This document shows positions 1-8,211 of a DNA stretch of 64,000 bases, piece by piece. The notes below the pieces were generated by a model. The model had not been told where the DNA came from. It saw nothing but the letters and a program-made list of their open reading frames with translations, and ran no database searches. Source of the DNA: Clostridiales bacterium (GTDB lineage: Bacteria; Bacillota; Clostridia; Christensenellales; CAG-138); contig SFDB01000004.1 in NCBI GenBank assembly GCA_004558825.1, positions 1 through 64,000 on the forward strand. The letters run 5' to 3'. Made by a program: the position numbers and the translations under genes. The stretch's first letter is position 1; every line of letters starts with the position of its first letter.

Positions 1-81
1 TGCACTTGTCAACAAAAACTGGACACAGAAATGAGAGTTTTAGACTTGTAAAATCGTAAAGTTGTACTCTCATCACCGCCA

Positions 82-205
82 CCCTTGACATCGCTGTGAG
101 AATCGCAGGACAAGCGGTGCCGATGGCGAAGGACTCATGAGCAGACAGCCTGGGACAGCGCCGTCGGAGAATCCATTTTAGCGATTCTCCCAGCGATGTC
201 AAGGG
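82..205. repeat. Long inverted repeat inside the IS
   Basis: The 25-base arms at 82-106 and 181-205 are reverse complements with a single mismatch (CCCTTGACATCGCTG, one variable base, GAGAATCGC). They enclose about 74 bases. A smaller GC-rich hairpin (CCGCCTGAGGGCGG) follows the right arm. The structure lies downstream of orfB and just inside the left terminal repeat. It could act as a terminator or as a barrier to read-through from the flanking chromosome; no function is shown. Confidence 0.7.
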
Positions 206-262
206 CAAGCCGCCTGAGGGCGGTGGCTGCTTTGTGCCTCCGGCTCGGGATCTTTGAGCAGA

Positions 263-781
263 TCAGCAGCCGCGGCTTTCCCTGTACTGCTTCGGCGTCA
301 GATAGCCCAGTGAATAAGCCGGTCTCTGCTCGTTGAAAAAGCTGATGTAATCGTCGATCTCCTCTTTGACGGACTTTTCTCCCGTAACGTGAAGATCGGT
401 AAAAAGCTCGGCCTTGATCCAGCCGTTTATCGACTCCATGGCGGCGTTGTCCGTCGGCGTTCCGGCGCGTGACATCGATCGAGTAATACCATACATCGGA
501 AGCAGCTCATTGTATGCCTTGGACGTATAAACAGAACCCTGATCCGAATGCAGGATCATTTCAAAGCCGGGGTACTGCTTTTTCAGCTCGACAAGATCCT
601 CAAGACCGCTGATGTAGGTCATGCGGTCGCCGCGTTTTGCCGAAAGAGAGTGGCTGACGATCTCGTTGTTCCACAGATCCATGTACTGGGAAAGCCGCTT
701 CTTCCAACCGTAAAAGCTGCTGCGGACGATCCCCATCTCTTCACAAAGCGCCTTTACGGGGAACTCGCCGGAAAGCTCCAT
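263..781 (-). pseudogene. IS3-family transposase orfB, internally deleted
   Basis: The 172-residue product has the ends of an IS3-type DDE transposase but not the middle. The first 30 residues (SSFYGWKKRLS) are the usual start. The frame then jumps to MDLWNNEIVSHSLS and continues through the second catalytic Asp (HSDQGSVYTS) and the catalytic Glu (TDNAAMESINGWIK) to a normal C-terminal QRPAYSLGYLTPKQYRE. The HTH_21 region and the first catalytic Asp (usually in a W-x-TDIT context) are missing, about 100-130 residues. The deletion is in frame. Its ATG overlaps the orfA stop (TAATG), so it would be translationally coupled. Catalysis is not expected. Confidence 0.85.
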
Positions 782-1137
782 TATGACTTGGTATTCTCTA
801 TGTTGTACAGGATTACCGTACCATCTCCCTTCACCTCGTATCCTTTTTTTAGCCGCGCTTCCCGTATCCTTGCCCGCATGACCTCGCGTATGAGCTCTTC
901 CTTGGTCATGGACTCAAGCTTATTAAGCTCAGCGGGCTCGGCCTTAAACAGCACTGCTTCGCCTGCCTTCTTCTGCCCTCTTTTTGGCGGAAGTCCCTCG
1001 GAACTGCGATACAGCCTCATGTAATCTCTTGCAGTCTGATCGCTGATCCCGTACTCCTCGGCGGCCTGATATCGGCTGATCTCTCCGTTGTAGATCCTGC
1101 GGCCAATGTCCAGCCGCTCCTCTAATGTGTATTTCAT
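781..1137 (-). CDS. IS3-family transposase orfA (helix-turn-helix protein)
   Basis: This 118-residue protein begins MKYTLEERLDIG. It carries a homeodomain-like helix-turn-helix over residues 1-45 (SRYQAAEEYGISDQTARDYMRLY) and a charged helical C-terminal part, as in IS3-family OrfA proteins that recognise the terminal repeats. I chose the ATG at 1137 because AGGAGG sits 6 bases upstream; an in-frame GTG at 1155 lies above that site. It overlaps orfB by one base. Normally OrfA works with an OrfAB fusion made by frameshifting. Here the two are in a stop-start arrangement and orfB is deleted, so OrfA is probably a relic DNA-binding protein. Confidence 0.8.
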   Translation of the reverse strand: MKYTLEERLDIGRRIYNGEISRYQAAEEYGISDQTARDYMRLYRSSEGLPPKRGQKKAGEAVLFKAEPAELNKLESMTKEELIREVMRARIREARLKKGYEVKGDGTVILYNIENTKS

Positions 1138-1387
1138 GGTAAACCTCCTGTTCACTGCGGAAATCGGTCTGTACTCGGATGCTGTTTTCTCTGTTTCCCA
1201 TTATACACCATCCTGTACAGTTTTTACCCCCTCCGTGTCCAGTTTTAGTTTGCCAGTGCAATTTGTCAATGGGTCTTTCTGCAAAAGTCACACAATGTCA
1301 AAGAAGCGGTAAAAGTAAGGACTATTCGCCTTGCTCTTGCTGCTTCTTTGTTCCGGTTTTGGCGGCCAATAGAGGCTTCGGTGAGTT

Positions 1388-2263
1388 TTATTTGTGCTTC
1401 ACTGCCCGCAGCTCAATATAACCACGGCTGCCGCGAGGCTCCAGCTGTATACGGGGATTGTTGTCATCCCAGACATAGCCGATTACCGCAGGAGCGTAGC
1501 CATTCATGGCCTGCTGAACGGCGGCGATGGCGTCACAGTAGTCCTCCTCGGCGAAGGGTTCGCCTTGGAACATAAGGTAATCCGCCTCCGGCAGTTCGAT
1601 CGCATCGAAACCCTCCGGAATCACACCATGATAGTCAGCACTGACCTCAACACCCTGAACATAGGTGGAAGTTCCCGGCTTTTTGTACTGCTCCGGCAGC
1701 CACAGGCTTACCGGCTCTCCGCAGAGGGAATCCATACTGAGAAGCAGTCCCCATACATCGCAGCCCACCTCAGCACAGTAGTCAAAATAGTGTTCCGCTC
1801 TCACACCACGTTTACATAGAACTTTGCGGGCAGGTTTATGAATGACCTGAATAAAAATGTTGTTGGTTTTCATCGCAAATGTTTCCTTTCTGAGCACTCT
1901 GAATTTTACGCCATAAGGAACAAACAGCGGGATGGGAACAGGATCAGCGGCATATTCGCCGGGACACATTCCAAATTCCCGATAAAAAGCACGGGTAAAG
2001 CTATCTACACTGCCAAACCCCAAATCAAATGCCACATCAATGATGTGAACATCCTCATTTTTCAGCCGCAGGGCAGCTTTGGCAAGCCTTAGACGGCGGA
2101 TATAACGTGCAGGGGTCAACCCTGTTTGCTCTTGGAACAGCCTATGAGAATACCAGGGCGAAAACAGGGAAACTCCCGCCAAATCGGAAAGGCCGATGCT
2201 TTCCTCCAAATGGGATTCGATGTAGTCCTGCATCCGCTGCACCGCTAAAATCTGTTCCTTCAT
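1388..2263 (-). CDS. AraC-family regulator with GyrI-like effector-binding domain
   Basis: This 291-residue protein has two domains. Residues 1-110 form an AraC-type double helix-turn-helix (MQDYIESHLEESIGLSDLAG, then DVAFDLGFGSVDSFTRAFYREFGMCPGEY). Residues 130-290 resemble the GyrI/SOUL-like effector-binding fold found in Rob-type regulators (FIQVIHKPARKVLCKRG to a C-terminal IELRAVK). Such proteins sense small amphipathic molecules or drugs and activate efflux or stress genes; no ligand can be inferred here. The ATG at 2263 is preceded by AAGGAGGTG; the longer open frame has no better site. It stands alone between the IS element and decayed genes, so no target operon is evident. Confidence 0.85.
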   Translation of the reverse strand: MKEQILAVQRMQDYIESHLEESIGLSDLAGVSLFSPWYSHRLFQEQTGLTPARYIRRLRLAKAALRLKNEDVHIIDVAFDLGFGSVDSFTRAFYREFGMCPGEYAADPVPIPLFVPYGVKFRVLRKETFAMKTNNIFIQVIHKPARKVLCKRGVRAEHYFDYCAEVGCDVWGLLLSMDSLCGEPVSLWLPEQYKKPGTSTYVQGVEVSADYHGVIPEGFDAIELPEADYLMFQGEPFAEEDYCDAIAAVQQAMNGYAPAVIGYVWDDNNPRIQLEPRGSRGYIELRAVKHK

Positions 2264-2378
2264 GCTGCTCACCTCCTTACGAACGCAAACATATTGTACT
2301 GCTTTTTCAGAAAGGTTTTCTCGACTTTTTTTGCTGCTTTTCTTGGTTCTGCCAGCGCAGGGCAGCAATCAACCCATC

Positions 2379-2560
2379 TCACGAAATAAACCGATCCGTG
2401 TTTTTCAGCAACCTTGTGGCAAGCCGTGTCTGTTTCAGATAAATCTCCCGATTATCTGCGTCGGAAGCGTAATACTGCCCATAATGGCCGCAAACGGCGA
2501 TTTTGTAAAAGTACAGCTTATACAGGTTTTCCAAATCGCAGTCGTTCAGCACTCCGCAGC
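2379..2560 (-). pseudogene. Unassigned C-terminal gene fragment
   Basis: An open minus-strand frame of about 60 residues without a start codon runs to a TGA at 2379-2381. It has protein-like composition (NDCDLENLYKLYFYKIAVCG, then ASDADNREIYLKQTRLATRL). It is in a different frame from, and just downstream of, the truncated aminoglycoside phosphotransferase-like fragment. This is consistent with two unrelated gene ends joined by deletion. I do not recognise the family. Confidence 0.3.
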
Positions 2561-2645
2561 GGCAGTAGGCGGAAGGTAACGATCCGGAAGCTCCGGATCA
2601 ATCTCACTATCTGCACAGCAGGGCGCACCATATACATGTGAAAAA

Positions 2646-3149
2646 TCAGACACCGATCCCATCCGACAGGGAGGGATAGTCTTGCAGCACAAAGTGAATC
2701 TTGCCCAGCAGCTCTGCTGATTCCATCAGAATCGTATCCGAAGCCGTATTCCACGCCAATGTCCGTCCGGGCAAATATCGTTGGAGCGTGAATATTCGTC
2801 CGGCATTGTCCTTGGAAACATAGCTGCACGCCTGATTTTTCACAAAGTCACAGGCAGGAATGTCGTTCTTACGCAAAAACCCGCACAGCTCCGGCTCTGC
2901 CTCCGGGTCGGAGAGGTATTCATATAAATCCTTTAAGCCGGATTCACGGTATCTTTTTTTACAATCAGCCGTTAGGTTTGCATTAAATTTTTCATTGACT
3001 TTTTTCAATTCTGCCCCATAGCGGCACAGAAGCGACATGATAATGAAAATGGCTTCACTTCGCTTCCAAATATTATGAATGAGATGTATGCGGGAGGCCT
3101 CCGATACGAGCTGCGCCACATGGCAGAGCAAAGGAAGATCCGCGAACAT
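2646..3149 (-). pseudogene. Truncated APH-family (aminoglycoside/choline-kinase-like) phosphotransferase
   Basis: The last 65 residues of this open frame (DFVKNQACSYVSKDN, GRIFTLQRYLPGRT, ILMESAELLGKIHFVLQDYP) match the N-lobe of APH/homoserine-kinase-like phosphotransferases, a fold that phosphorylates small molecules. The frame stops right after SLSDGIG, before the catalytic Brenner motif (H-x-D) and the activation segment, so the kinase is cut to roughly a third. The N-terminal 40 residues look like read-through rather than native sequence. It lies between folT and other gene debris, and nothing suggests that it is functional. The family call rests on recalled motif similarity. Confidence 0.55.
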
Positions 3150-3200
3150 CTGACTACTATTCCCCCATATGGGTACAAAAAGCCCCGGAGGACAATGTGC

Positions 3201-3773
3201 TTATCGTGCGCGGCGTGCCGCAAGCGGCACCAGCCGCTGCTTTGCAAGCGCCGTAACAACAATAAACTCTACAGGCAGCATAACCGCGAGTTTTATTGCG
3301 CGTGACGGCAAAAGTGCGGCAAGCGTCTGTTCACTTGAGCTGTTAATAAGATACAGCCATAGCGTGTCAAGCACAAACGAACAAATTAACAGCGACAGCG
3401 CCGTCGCAGCTGCCGTGCGCCAAACCGACGCTTTTTTATTATATAAGAACAAACCGAATATCACACCCGAAATCAGTGCCGAAAGCGTAAACCCCGGGAA
3501 ATACGGCCCTATCGGGAATATTATTGCTCCAAGAAAGTCACCCATTCCCGCAAGTAATCCTGCCCATATCGGCCCATACATAAGCGCCGCAACCGCTATC
3601 GGCACAAAGCTGAATCCTATCTTAACTATAGGCGTGCTTATCGAAAGAAAGCGCGACAAGATTATTTCTGCTGCAAGCAGTACGCCAAGAGTTACAATGC
3701 TTCTGACATCCGCAACGTTGTAAAAACCGAGCGCGGACAGGCACTTGCTTTGATGCTTAGTCTTTTTTTCCAT
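3201..3773 (-). CDS. folT: Folate ECF transporter S component FolT
   Basis: This 190-residue hydrophobic protein has six predicted membrane segments. The typical S-component pattern follows TPIVKIGFSFVPIAVAALMYGPIWAGLLAGMGDFLGAIIFP, here spanning residues 47-88. FolT binds folates and couples to the shared energising module (EcfT with two ATPases), which is not encoded in this window. The ATG at 3773 follows AAAGGGG. Directly upstream are a promoter, a tetrahydrofolate riboswitch and an intrinsic terminator. That combination both supports the folate assignment and predicts that the gene is shut off when tetrahydrofolate is plentiful. The gene is monocistronic; decayed sequence lies beyond its end. 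Confidence 0.92.
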   Translation of the reverse strand: MEKKTKHQSKCLSALGFYNVADVRSIVTLGVLLAAEIILSRFLSISTPIVKIGFSFVPIAVAALMYGPIWAGLLAGMGDFLGAIIFPIGPYFPGFTLSALISGVIFGLFLYNKKASVWRTAAATALSLLICSFVLDTLWLYLINSSSEQTLAALLPSRAIKLAVMLPVEFIVVTALAKQRLVPLAARRAR

Positions 3774-3794
3774 TTATTTTCCCCTTTCTTCCCG

Positions 3795-3825
3795 ACAAAA
3801 AAGCCGCCAACCAAAGGATGGCAGC
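3795..3825 (-). terminator. Riboswitch-controlled terminator before folT
   Basis: On the minus strand GCTGCCA and TGGCGGC form a 7-pair stem (one G-U) followed by seven T residues at 3796-3802. It lies between the THF aptamer and the folT start, the position expected for ligand-controlled attenuation. Confidence 0.75.
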
Positions 3826-3867
3826 ATGTCTGCGAAAGTTACGGCCGCATTATCACTACGGCTCAAA

Positions 3868-3969
3868 CTGTACAGCGGACGCGGATCGATACCGCAAGGG
3901 CTTTCACCCCTTTCGTCGCGAGGCAACTTCCCATCCTCACGCACTTGACGCATCGAGCCTACTCTGCAA
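3868..3969 (-). promoter_or_regulatory. Tetrahydrofolate (THF) riboswitch
   Basis: The minus-strand leader of folT has the conserved THF aptamer order: a GCAGAGTAG start, GATGCGT then CAAGTGCGTGAGGATGGGAAGTTG, a CGACGAAAG segment, a GCGGTATCGATCCGCGTC region and a closing CCGCTGTAC that pairs with the 5' end. This matches the known arrangement (GGAGAGTAG ... GGATG-GGA ... CGCGGTGA ... CATCCGCTCC). THF binding in this class lowers expression of folate transport or synthesis genes, here through the adjacent terminator. Confidence 0.85.
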
Positions 3970-3986
3970 GTCGGGTCTTATTCAAG

Positions 3987-4015
3987 ATAATACATTGCCT
4001 GCGCCGATTATGCAA
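3987..4015 (-). promoter_or_regulatory. Promoter of the THF riboswitch-folT transcript
   Basis: Minus-strand TTGCAT, a 17-base spacer and TATTAT place the transcription start about 10 bases before the riboswitch aptamer. It lies just downstream of the lipoprotein stop codon. Confidence 0.65.
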
Positions 4016-4022
4016 GCATAAT

Positions 4023-5930
4023 TCACGCCATGTCAAGAATATATGTTACACGCATATTCGATACGGTTATTTCGGCGCCATAGTAATAAAGGTATATACG
4101 CCTCGCATCGGCAGACGGCATTATAGACGTATTTACGGTATCTGCCACGGCCTTGAGCTGCTTCGTTTTAACATCGTATGACCATAGAGTGTACGGAAAT
4201 GGATCGTTTGGCGTATCCGACGCATCTTCATCCGTTTCACTGTCGCCGCTGTCCAAAGAAAGCCTGCTTTCGAAGAAATAAACCGTACTTGAATCGCCTG
4301 CCCACACGAACTTATATACAGGGAAATCAAGTTCAACGCGCTCGCGCGCTCCTGTCCGCATGTTCAGAATTATGAAGCCCTTGTCATCGGTGCTAACGCC
4401 GCCGTCCGAATCAAGCGAATTGTCCGCGCCTACCGCCATATAGTTTTCGTCAGGCGATACTGCGAACGAACTCCCGCGTATGAGCTTCATCGGCGTGCCT
4501 CCATCGGGCATTACACCGTATACCCACGCGCCGCTTTCAAGTTCCGAATATGTATAATATACGCGGCCGCCACAGAATCCGAGACTTCCCTCATCTACGT
4601 TTTCACGTTGAACAACACTGTGACGCTTTGCGCTCTCGTATATCGAAAAATCGTATTGATGCAGCATTATCGTTCCCGAGCCGCCTATCGCAAAAAGCCT
4701 TGTGCCGAGCGTATCCCACACAAATCCGCTTATCGTGTTTCCAAAGCCCGCTCCGGAAAGGTCTGATATCAGTTCCCATGTATCTGCTGAAAATACATAG
4801 AGGCTTGAGCTGCTCTGGGTTCTTTCAAGCACTGCCAATCTTCTGCCGTTGGGCGAAAATGCCGCGCTTTCTATCGCGTAAAACTCGAAATCAAGCACGC
4901 GCTCGCGCAGTCCGTTTTTATCGCAGCGCCAAAGCTCTTCATACTCGTTTTCGCCGTCCGAATCGCCTCTTTTGGCATACAGATACCCTCCGTCTGCGCA
5001 GGCGCAAAGATAAAGCCCGTTGTCGATAAGCACAGGCAGGCTCCTTGTCTCACCGTTCTGCCTTATCACCTCTTCCGTATATGCCGATGCGTGTATCATA
5101 TCCGATTCATACAACGGAAGCTCCGTTTTTTCAAGCTTTATTATATTCCATGTCGATTCATGCACATTTGGATATCGTATCGCCATATCGTTTTTGAACT
5201 GTACCGCTTCAGTCTCATATACGAAACCTTTAGATATCATAAGCACGTTTTTACCGTCAGCGCACAGGACAGGTGTCAGTTCATCCGAAAAATTCATCTC
5301 GCCCGACGAATATTCCTTATATAGGTCTGCCGCGCAATAATATTGCTCGTCTCCGCCTACGGCTATCGTAATGCCGTCGCTTGCCGAAGCGTCATTATAT
5401 TCGTCTTTAAGCTCGTTCATCGTTACAATAAGCTTGCCGTCCTTTTCCTCCGCACGGAATTCAACGTTTTCGACGAGCTGGATGTACACAGTCAACGAAT
5501 CATCCCGTTGTTCCGTGAAGCTCCCGGCACATACGCCGCAATCCGAGTCAAATGCGCCCGCATAAGCGAAATCAGCGTATTTCGTGCCCTCAAATCTTAT
5601 TCTAAGTCTCGAAGGCTCAGGCAGAAGCTCCGCATTGTACGACGGAACATCGTCGAGCTCTCTCTCCTCCGCATCGCCGCTTAAACGGCTTCCGACTTTA
5701 AATTCAAAAGTAAGCTGCGTTGCGCCATCGCTAAGCTTGTCCGCTTTCACGGCTGAAACATTTGCGTTTTCGCCTTCAGCAAGCATTCTGCCGCCGACCG
5801 CCTGCTCTCCGACGCGGACAAAACCGTCGCTTCGTCCATCGTTGTTTCGGCTGTCATCCTGCTTTGCGCAAGCGGTAAAAAGCAACGCAGCCATAAGTAT
5901 TATAATTATCGCTTTCAAGCGCTTCTTCAT
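4023..5930 (-). CDS. Large lipoprotein with beta-propeller-like repeats
   Basis: This 635-residue protein starts with a lipoprotein signal (MKKRLKAIIIILMAALLFTAC; predicted lipidated Cys21). An acidic linker follows, then a beta-rich region around residues 55-175 that resembles an AMIN-like or other carbohydrate-binding sandwich. Residues 290-630 contain repeated blade-like segments such as FSPNGRRLAVLER, FVWDTLGTRLFAIGG and VSPDENYMAVGAD, typical of WD40/TolB-like propellers. It is expected to be anchored outside the membrane. No enzyme motif is visible. The ATG at 5930 follows GGAG and a strong promoter (5959-5986). It is monocistronic and ends just before the folT promoter. Function unknown; a scaffold or sensor role in the envelope is an inference. 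Confidence 0.75.
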   Translation of the reverse strand: MKKRLKAIIIILMAALLFTACAKQDDSRNNDGRSDGFVRVGEQAVGGRMLAEGENANVSAVKADKLSDGATQLTFEFKVGSRLSGDAEERELDDVPSYNAELLPEPSRLRIRFEGTKYADFAYAGAFDSDCGVCAGSFTEQRDDSLTVYIQLVENVEFRAEEKDGKLIVTMNELKDEYNDASASDGITIAVGGDEQYYCAADLYKEYSSGEMNFSDELTPVLCADGKNVLMISKGFVYETEAVQFKNDMAIRYPNVHESTWNIIKLEKTELPLYESDMIHASAYTEEVIRQNGETRSLPVLIDNGLYLCACADGGYLYAKRGDSDGENEYEELWRCDKNGLRERVLDFEFYAIESAAFSPNGRRLAVLERTQSSSSLYVFSADTWELISDLSGAGFGNTISGFVWDTLGTRLFAIGGSGTIMLHQYDFSIYESAKRHSVVQRENVDEGSLGFCGGRVYYTYSELESGAWVYGVMPDGGTPMKLIRGSSFAVSPDENYMAVGADNSLDSDGGVSTDDKGFIILNMRTGARERVELDFPVYKFVWAGDSSTVYFFESRLSLDSGDSETDEDASDTPNDPFPYTLWSYDVKTKQLKAVADTVNTSIMPSADARRIYLYYYGAEITVSNMRVTYILDMA

Positions 5931-5958
5931 ATCAAAGCTCCGTTCAGACTTTTTTATG

Positions 5959-5986
5959 ATTATACCATATATGTACCGCCGTTAAA
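5959..5986 (-). promoter_or_regulatory. Promoter of the lipoprotein gene
   Basis: Minus-strand TTTAAC, a 16-base spacer and TATAAT with an extended -10 (TGG before TATAAT). It lies 28 bases upstream of the start codon. Confidence 0.65.
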
Positions 5987-6059
5987 AGCGTGCGGATCGT
6001 TTTCGCGTTGTTGAGTTCAAAGCGGATTCCGCAATCATGATATATTAGGTCTACGGCAG

Positions 6060-6088
6060 TTGACATATTGCAAACATTATAATAAAAT
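6060..6088 (+). promoter_or_regulatory. Promoter of the tRNA-Arg locus
   Basis: TTGACA, a 17-base spacer and TAAAAT lie about 90 bases before the tRNA half at 6180 and would also serve the intact tRNA-Arg at 6263. Confidence 0.6.
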
Positions 6089-6179
6089 GCTTAAAGAGTT
6101 TTGCATGCGTGTCCGTTGAGATTTCGGTGCTCGCTTATTTGCATAGTAAGCGAATTATCTAAGCGCGCCGCTCCAAAAT

Positions 6180-6221
6180 GCACCTATAGCTCAGCAGGAT
6201 AGAGCGACCGCCTCCTAAGCG
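6180..6221 (+). pseudogene. 5' half of a split tRNA-Arg(CCT) (left island junction)
   Basis: Acceptor 5' strand GCACCTA, D arm (GCTC-AGCAGGATA-GAGC), anticodon 5' stem and loop CTCCTAA are all normal. Sequence similarity to a tRNA then stops after GCG at 6221. The missing 3' half lies at 10222-10267. Its TAGGTGC pairs perfectly (7 of 7) with GCACCTA, and both pieces share the 11 bases CCTCCTAAGCG, the likely recombination core. Confidence 0.8.
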
Positions 6222-6262
6222 TGAGGAGGAACACTCGCCTTGAGCACCACAATTTTATACAA

Positions 6263-6339
6263 GCACCCGTAGCTCAGCAGGATAGAGCGTCCGCCTCCTA
6301 AGCGGAAGGTCGCGCGTTCGAATCGCGCCGGGTGTGCCA
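6263..6339 (+). tRNA. tRNA-Arg (anticodon CCT)
   Basis: This 77-base tRNA folds with acceptor GCACCCG/CGGGTGT (closing G-U), D stem GCTC/GAGC, anticodon stem TCCGC/GCGGA around loop CTCCTAA, T stem GCGCG/CGCGC around TTCGAAT, discriminator G and encoded CCA. It lies 41 bases inside the island next to the split tRNA half, and a 12-pair terminator follows immediately. It should decode AGG and is the only complete tRNA in the window. Confidence 0.95.
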
Positions 6340-6340
6340 A

Positions 6341-6377
6341 AAGGCCACACTCTTGGATAGGCCTTGAGTGTGGCCTT
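6341..6377 (+). terminator. Terminator after tRNA-Arg
   Basis: AAGGCCACACTC (6341-6352) and GAGTGTGGCCTT (6366-6377) form a perfect 12-pair stem around a 13-base loop right behind the tRNA CCA. A short T-rich run (CATTTT) follows after six bases. It could also stop the convergent DUF2188 transcript. Confidence 0.8.
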
Positions 6378-6385
6378 GATTCATT

Positions 6386-6730
6386 TTAACCCTTAGGTGG
6401 GCACGAGTCGTTTCCGTAGGAATTCTTTTCTCGAATACATCCGTCAGTCCCATGCACAACAAGCTCAGACCTGTTGTTTATTGCGATTTCTCGTGCAATG
6501 GCTCTGGCCTCAGCTTGCGTTTCTGTTCTAACTGCTGCTCGCTGGTTTCCAGCTCCCTTGACCTGCCAACCACCCTGAGGGTGTGGTGTAACATGTTGAT
6601 TTTTCTTGGCATAGCGGTTCACACCGCTCGGCAATATTGTTGTGCCATTCTCATCGGTTTCTTTGAAGCCAAAGGCTCTAAGTTGACCTTCAAATCGTCC
6701 TTCATCTTCAACCCTCAAACGCACAGGCAT
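6386..6730 (-). CDS. DUF2188 domain protein
   Basis: The last 70 residues (HVTPHPQGGWQVKGAGNQRA, then ARAIAREIAINNRSELVVHG, ending REKNSYGNDSCPPKG) are a clear DUF2188 domain. This is a small family of unknown function, common beside restriction and other defence genes. The 40 residues before it (MPVRLRVEDEGRFEGQLRAF) are unrecognised. The start is uncertain: the ATG at 6730 is the first Met close to the recognisable part, but it has no clear ribosome site. The frame stays open to 6907, where AACGAGGTG precedes ATTATTATT with no good start codon. It sits directly downstream of the truncated hsdR, so it may once have been the last gene of that operon. Confidence 0.65.
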   Translation of the reverse strand: MPVRLRVEDEGRFEGQLRAFGFKETDENGTTILPSGVNRYAKKNQHVTPHPQGGWQVKGAGNQRAAVRTETQAEARAIAREIAINNRSELVVHGTDGCIREKNSYGNDSCPPKG

Positions 6731-6908
6731 GCCGGGTACTGCTGCCGCAAAACAATTGCAGCTGTTAATTCGTGTTTGCTTGATTAAAATAATAATCACC
6801 TCGTTAGTTATATTAACAAGGCAAAAAGAACAGACTCCTGCTTTTCTCACTCCTTGGAGTTCAAATTTGCCAGAAGCAATTGACAAATAGAGTCTTTTTG
6901 ATATCATA

Positions 6909-8210
6909 TTAAACGCAATTTGGAAAGAATATGGTCTTGTCCATTCGGCAATTATGCTTTTTCAGATGATCAGATACCGTCTTTGCAACCAGCTTAGTGC
7001 GCTGATCGAGTACAATATTTCTGTCAAAATCCAGCGCATTGTAAATCCGGTCATCAATAACTTCGCCGTTGTCATCTGTCTGTCCGGTGTAGGGAACGAA
7101 TCCTTCAACATCCTTATCGAAGAACACACGGATAACACGATATGGAGCAAGGTAACCGTCGTTGATGCCTTGTTTCAGGGTATAGGTGTAGACGGGATCT
7201 CCAAAGTAGTCAATATTGGAAACTTCCTTGGTTTCTTTTGGCGTAGCAGTAAGGCCGATTTGCGTTGCCGAAGTGAAATACTCCAACACCTCGCGCCATT
7301 GGCTGTCCGCTTTGGCACTGCCACGATGACACTCATCTACAACTATCAGGTCAAAGAAGTTTGGACTGAACTGCTTAAACAAACTGTTTGCATCCTTGTC
7401 TTCTCCAGTTAGTCCCTGATATAATCCAAGATAAATTTCATAGGCAGTATCAAAATTCTGTTTGGTTGCCCATGTCATCTTATCTTTGAACGGTACGAAA
7501 TCGTTTGTAAACGTCTGTGAAATCAGTGCTGTGCGATCAGCGAGGAAGAGTATTCTTTTCTTGATTCCAGCTTTCCACAAACGCCAAATAATCTGGAATG
7601 CTGTGTACGTTTTACCTGTACCGGTTGCCATGACCAGCAACACACGATCCTGCCCGTTGGCGATTGCCTCTACGGTTTTGTTTATTGCGTTAATCTGATA
7701 ATAGCGCGGTTGTTTGTTGGGGTTATCTACATAGTAAGGTTCGTCGATAATTCTGCTTTATACGGGCCCAACATTATTCTGCTCAACGTACATCTGCCAA
7801 AGTGTTTCGGGGGATGGGAATTCATCAAGAGAAAGAACAGTCTCCTTTTCTCCTTCAGTTATGTAGCGATTATGGAACACAAAACCATCACCATTAGAAG
7901 AAAATACAAATGGCACATTCATCATACGAGCGTAATTCAGCGCCTGCTGCATGCCGTCTGACATGGTGTGATTATTGTCCTTTGCTTCAACAATTGCAAT
8001 CGGCTTGTTGGGTTTATAAAAAAGGACATAATCCGCCTTTAACGGCTTCTCACGTTTACACACCTGACCACGCGCAACAATGCGCCCCGCCGTGATGGGA
8101 TATTTCTCACGCATTTGCGTCATCTTATTCCAACCTGCAGCCTCGATAGCAGGAGTAATATATTTAGTTCGGATGTCGGTTTCTGACAACTGTTTCTTAT
8201 CAATCGCCAT
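6909..8210 (-). pseudogene. hsdR: Type I restriction enzyme R subunit (hsdR), stop-interrupted and 3'-truncated
   Basis: The 5' part (from ATG 8210) encodes the HsdR N-terminal nuclease domain, including the PD-(D/E)xK core DYVLFYKPNKPIAIVEAKD. A TAA at 7758-7760 interrupts it. In the same frame, the sequence then continues through the conserved linker (RIIDEPYYVDNPNKQPRYYQ) into the SF2 motor: Walker A MATGTGKT, DECHR box, LTATP. So one codon change separates nuclease from motor. The motor ends abruptly after DHLKKHNCRMDKTI, losing helicase lobe 2 and the C-terminal half. No hsdM or hsdS is present. Restriction activity is not expected. Confidence 0.88.
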
Positions 8211-8211
8211 A

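Larger units (their letters stand above)
1..1260 (-). mobile_element. IS3-family insertion sequence with deleted transposase
   Basis: Imperfect terminal inverted repeats bound this element: positions 1-29 against the reverse complement of 1232-1260 agree at 24 of 29 bases, both starting TGCACT and sharing AAAACTGGACAC. Inside are an IS3-type orfA (781-1137) and orfB (263-781), both on the minus strand and joined by a TAATG overlap. About 230 bases between orfB and the left end are non-coding and hold a long palindrome. The left terminal repeat coincides with the first base of the window, so the flanking target duplication cannot be tested. orfB lacks its middle, so the copy should be unable to transpose on its own. 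Confidence 0.85.

Noticed and set aside
6222..6262. Possible third tRNA fragment between the split half and the intact tRNA-Arg
   Set aside because: No T arm or acceptor match can be folded; the similarity to tRNA stops at 6221.
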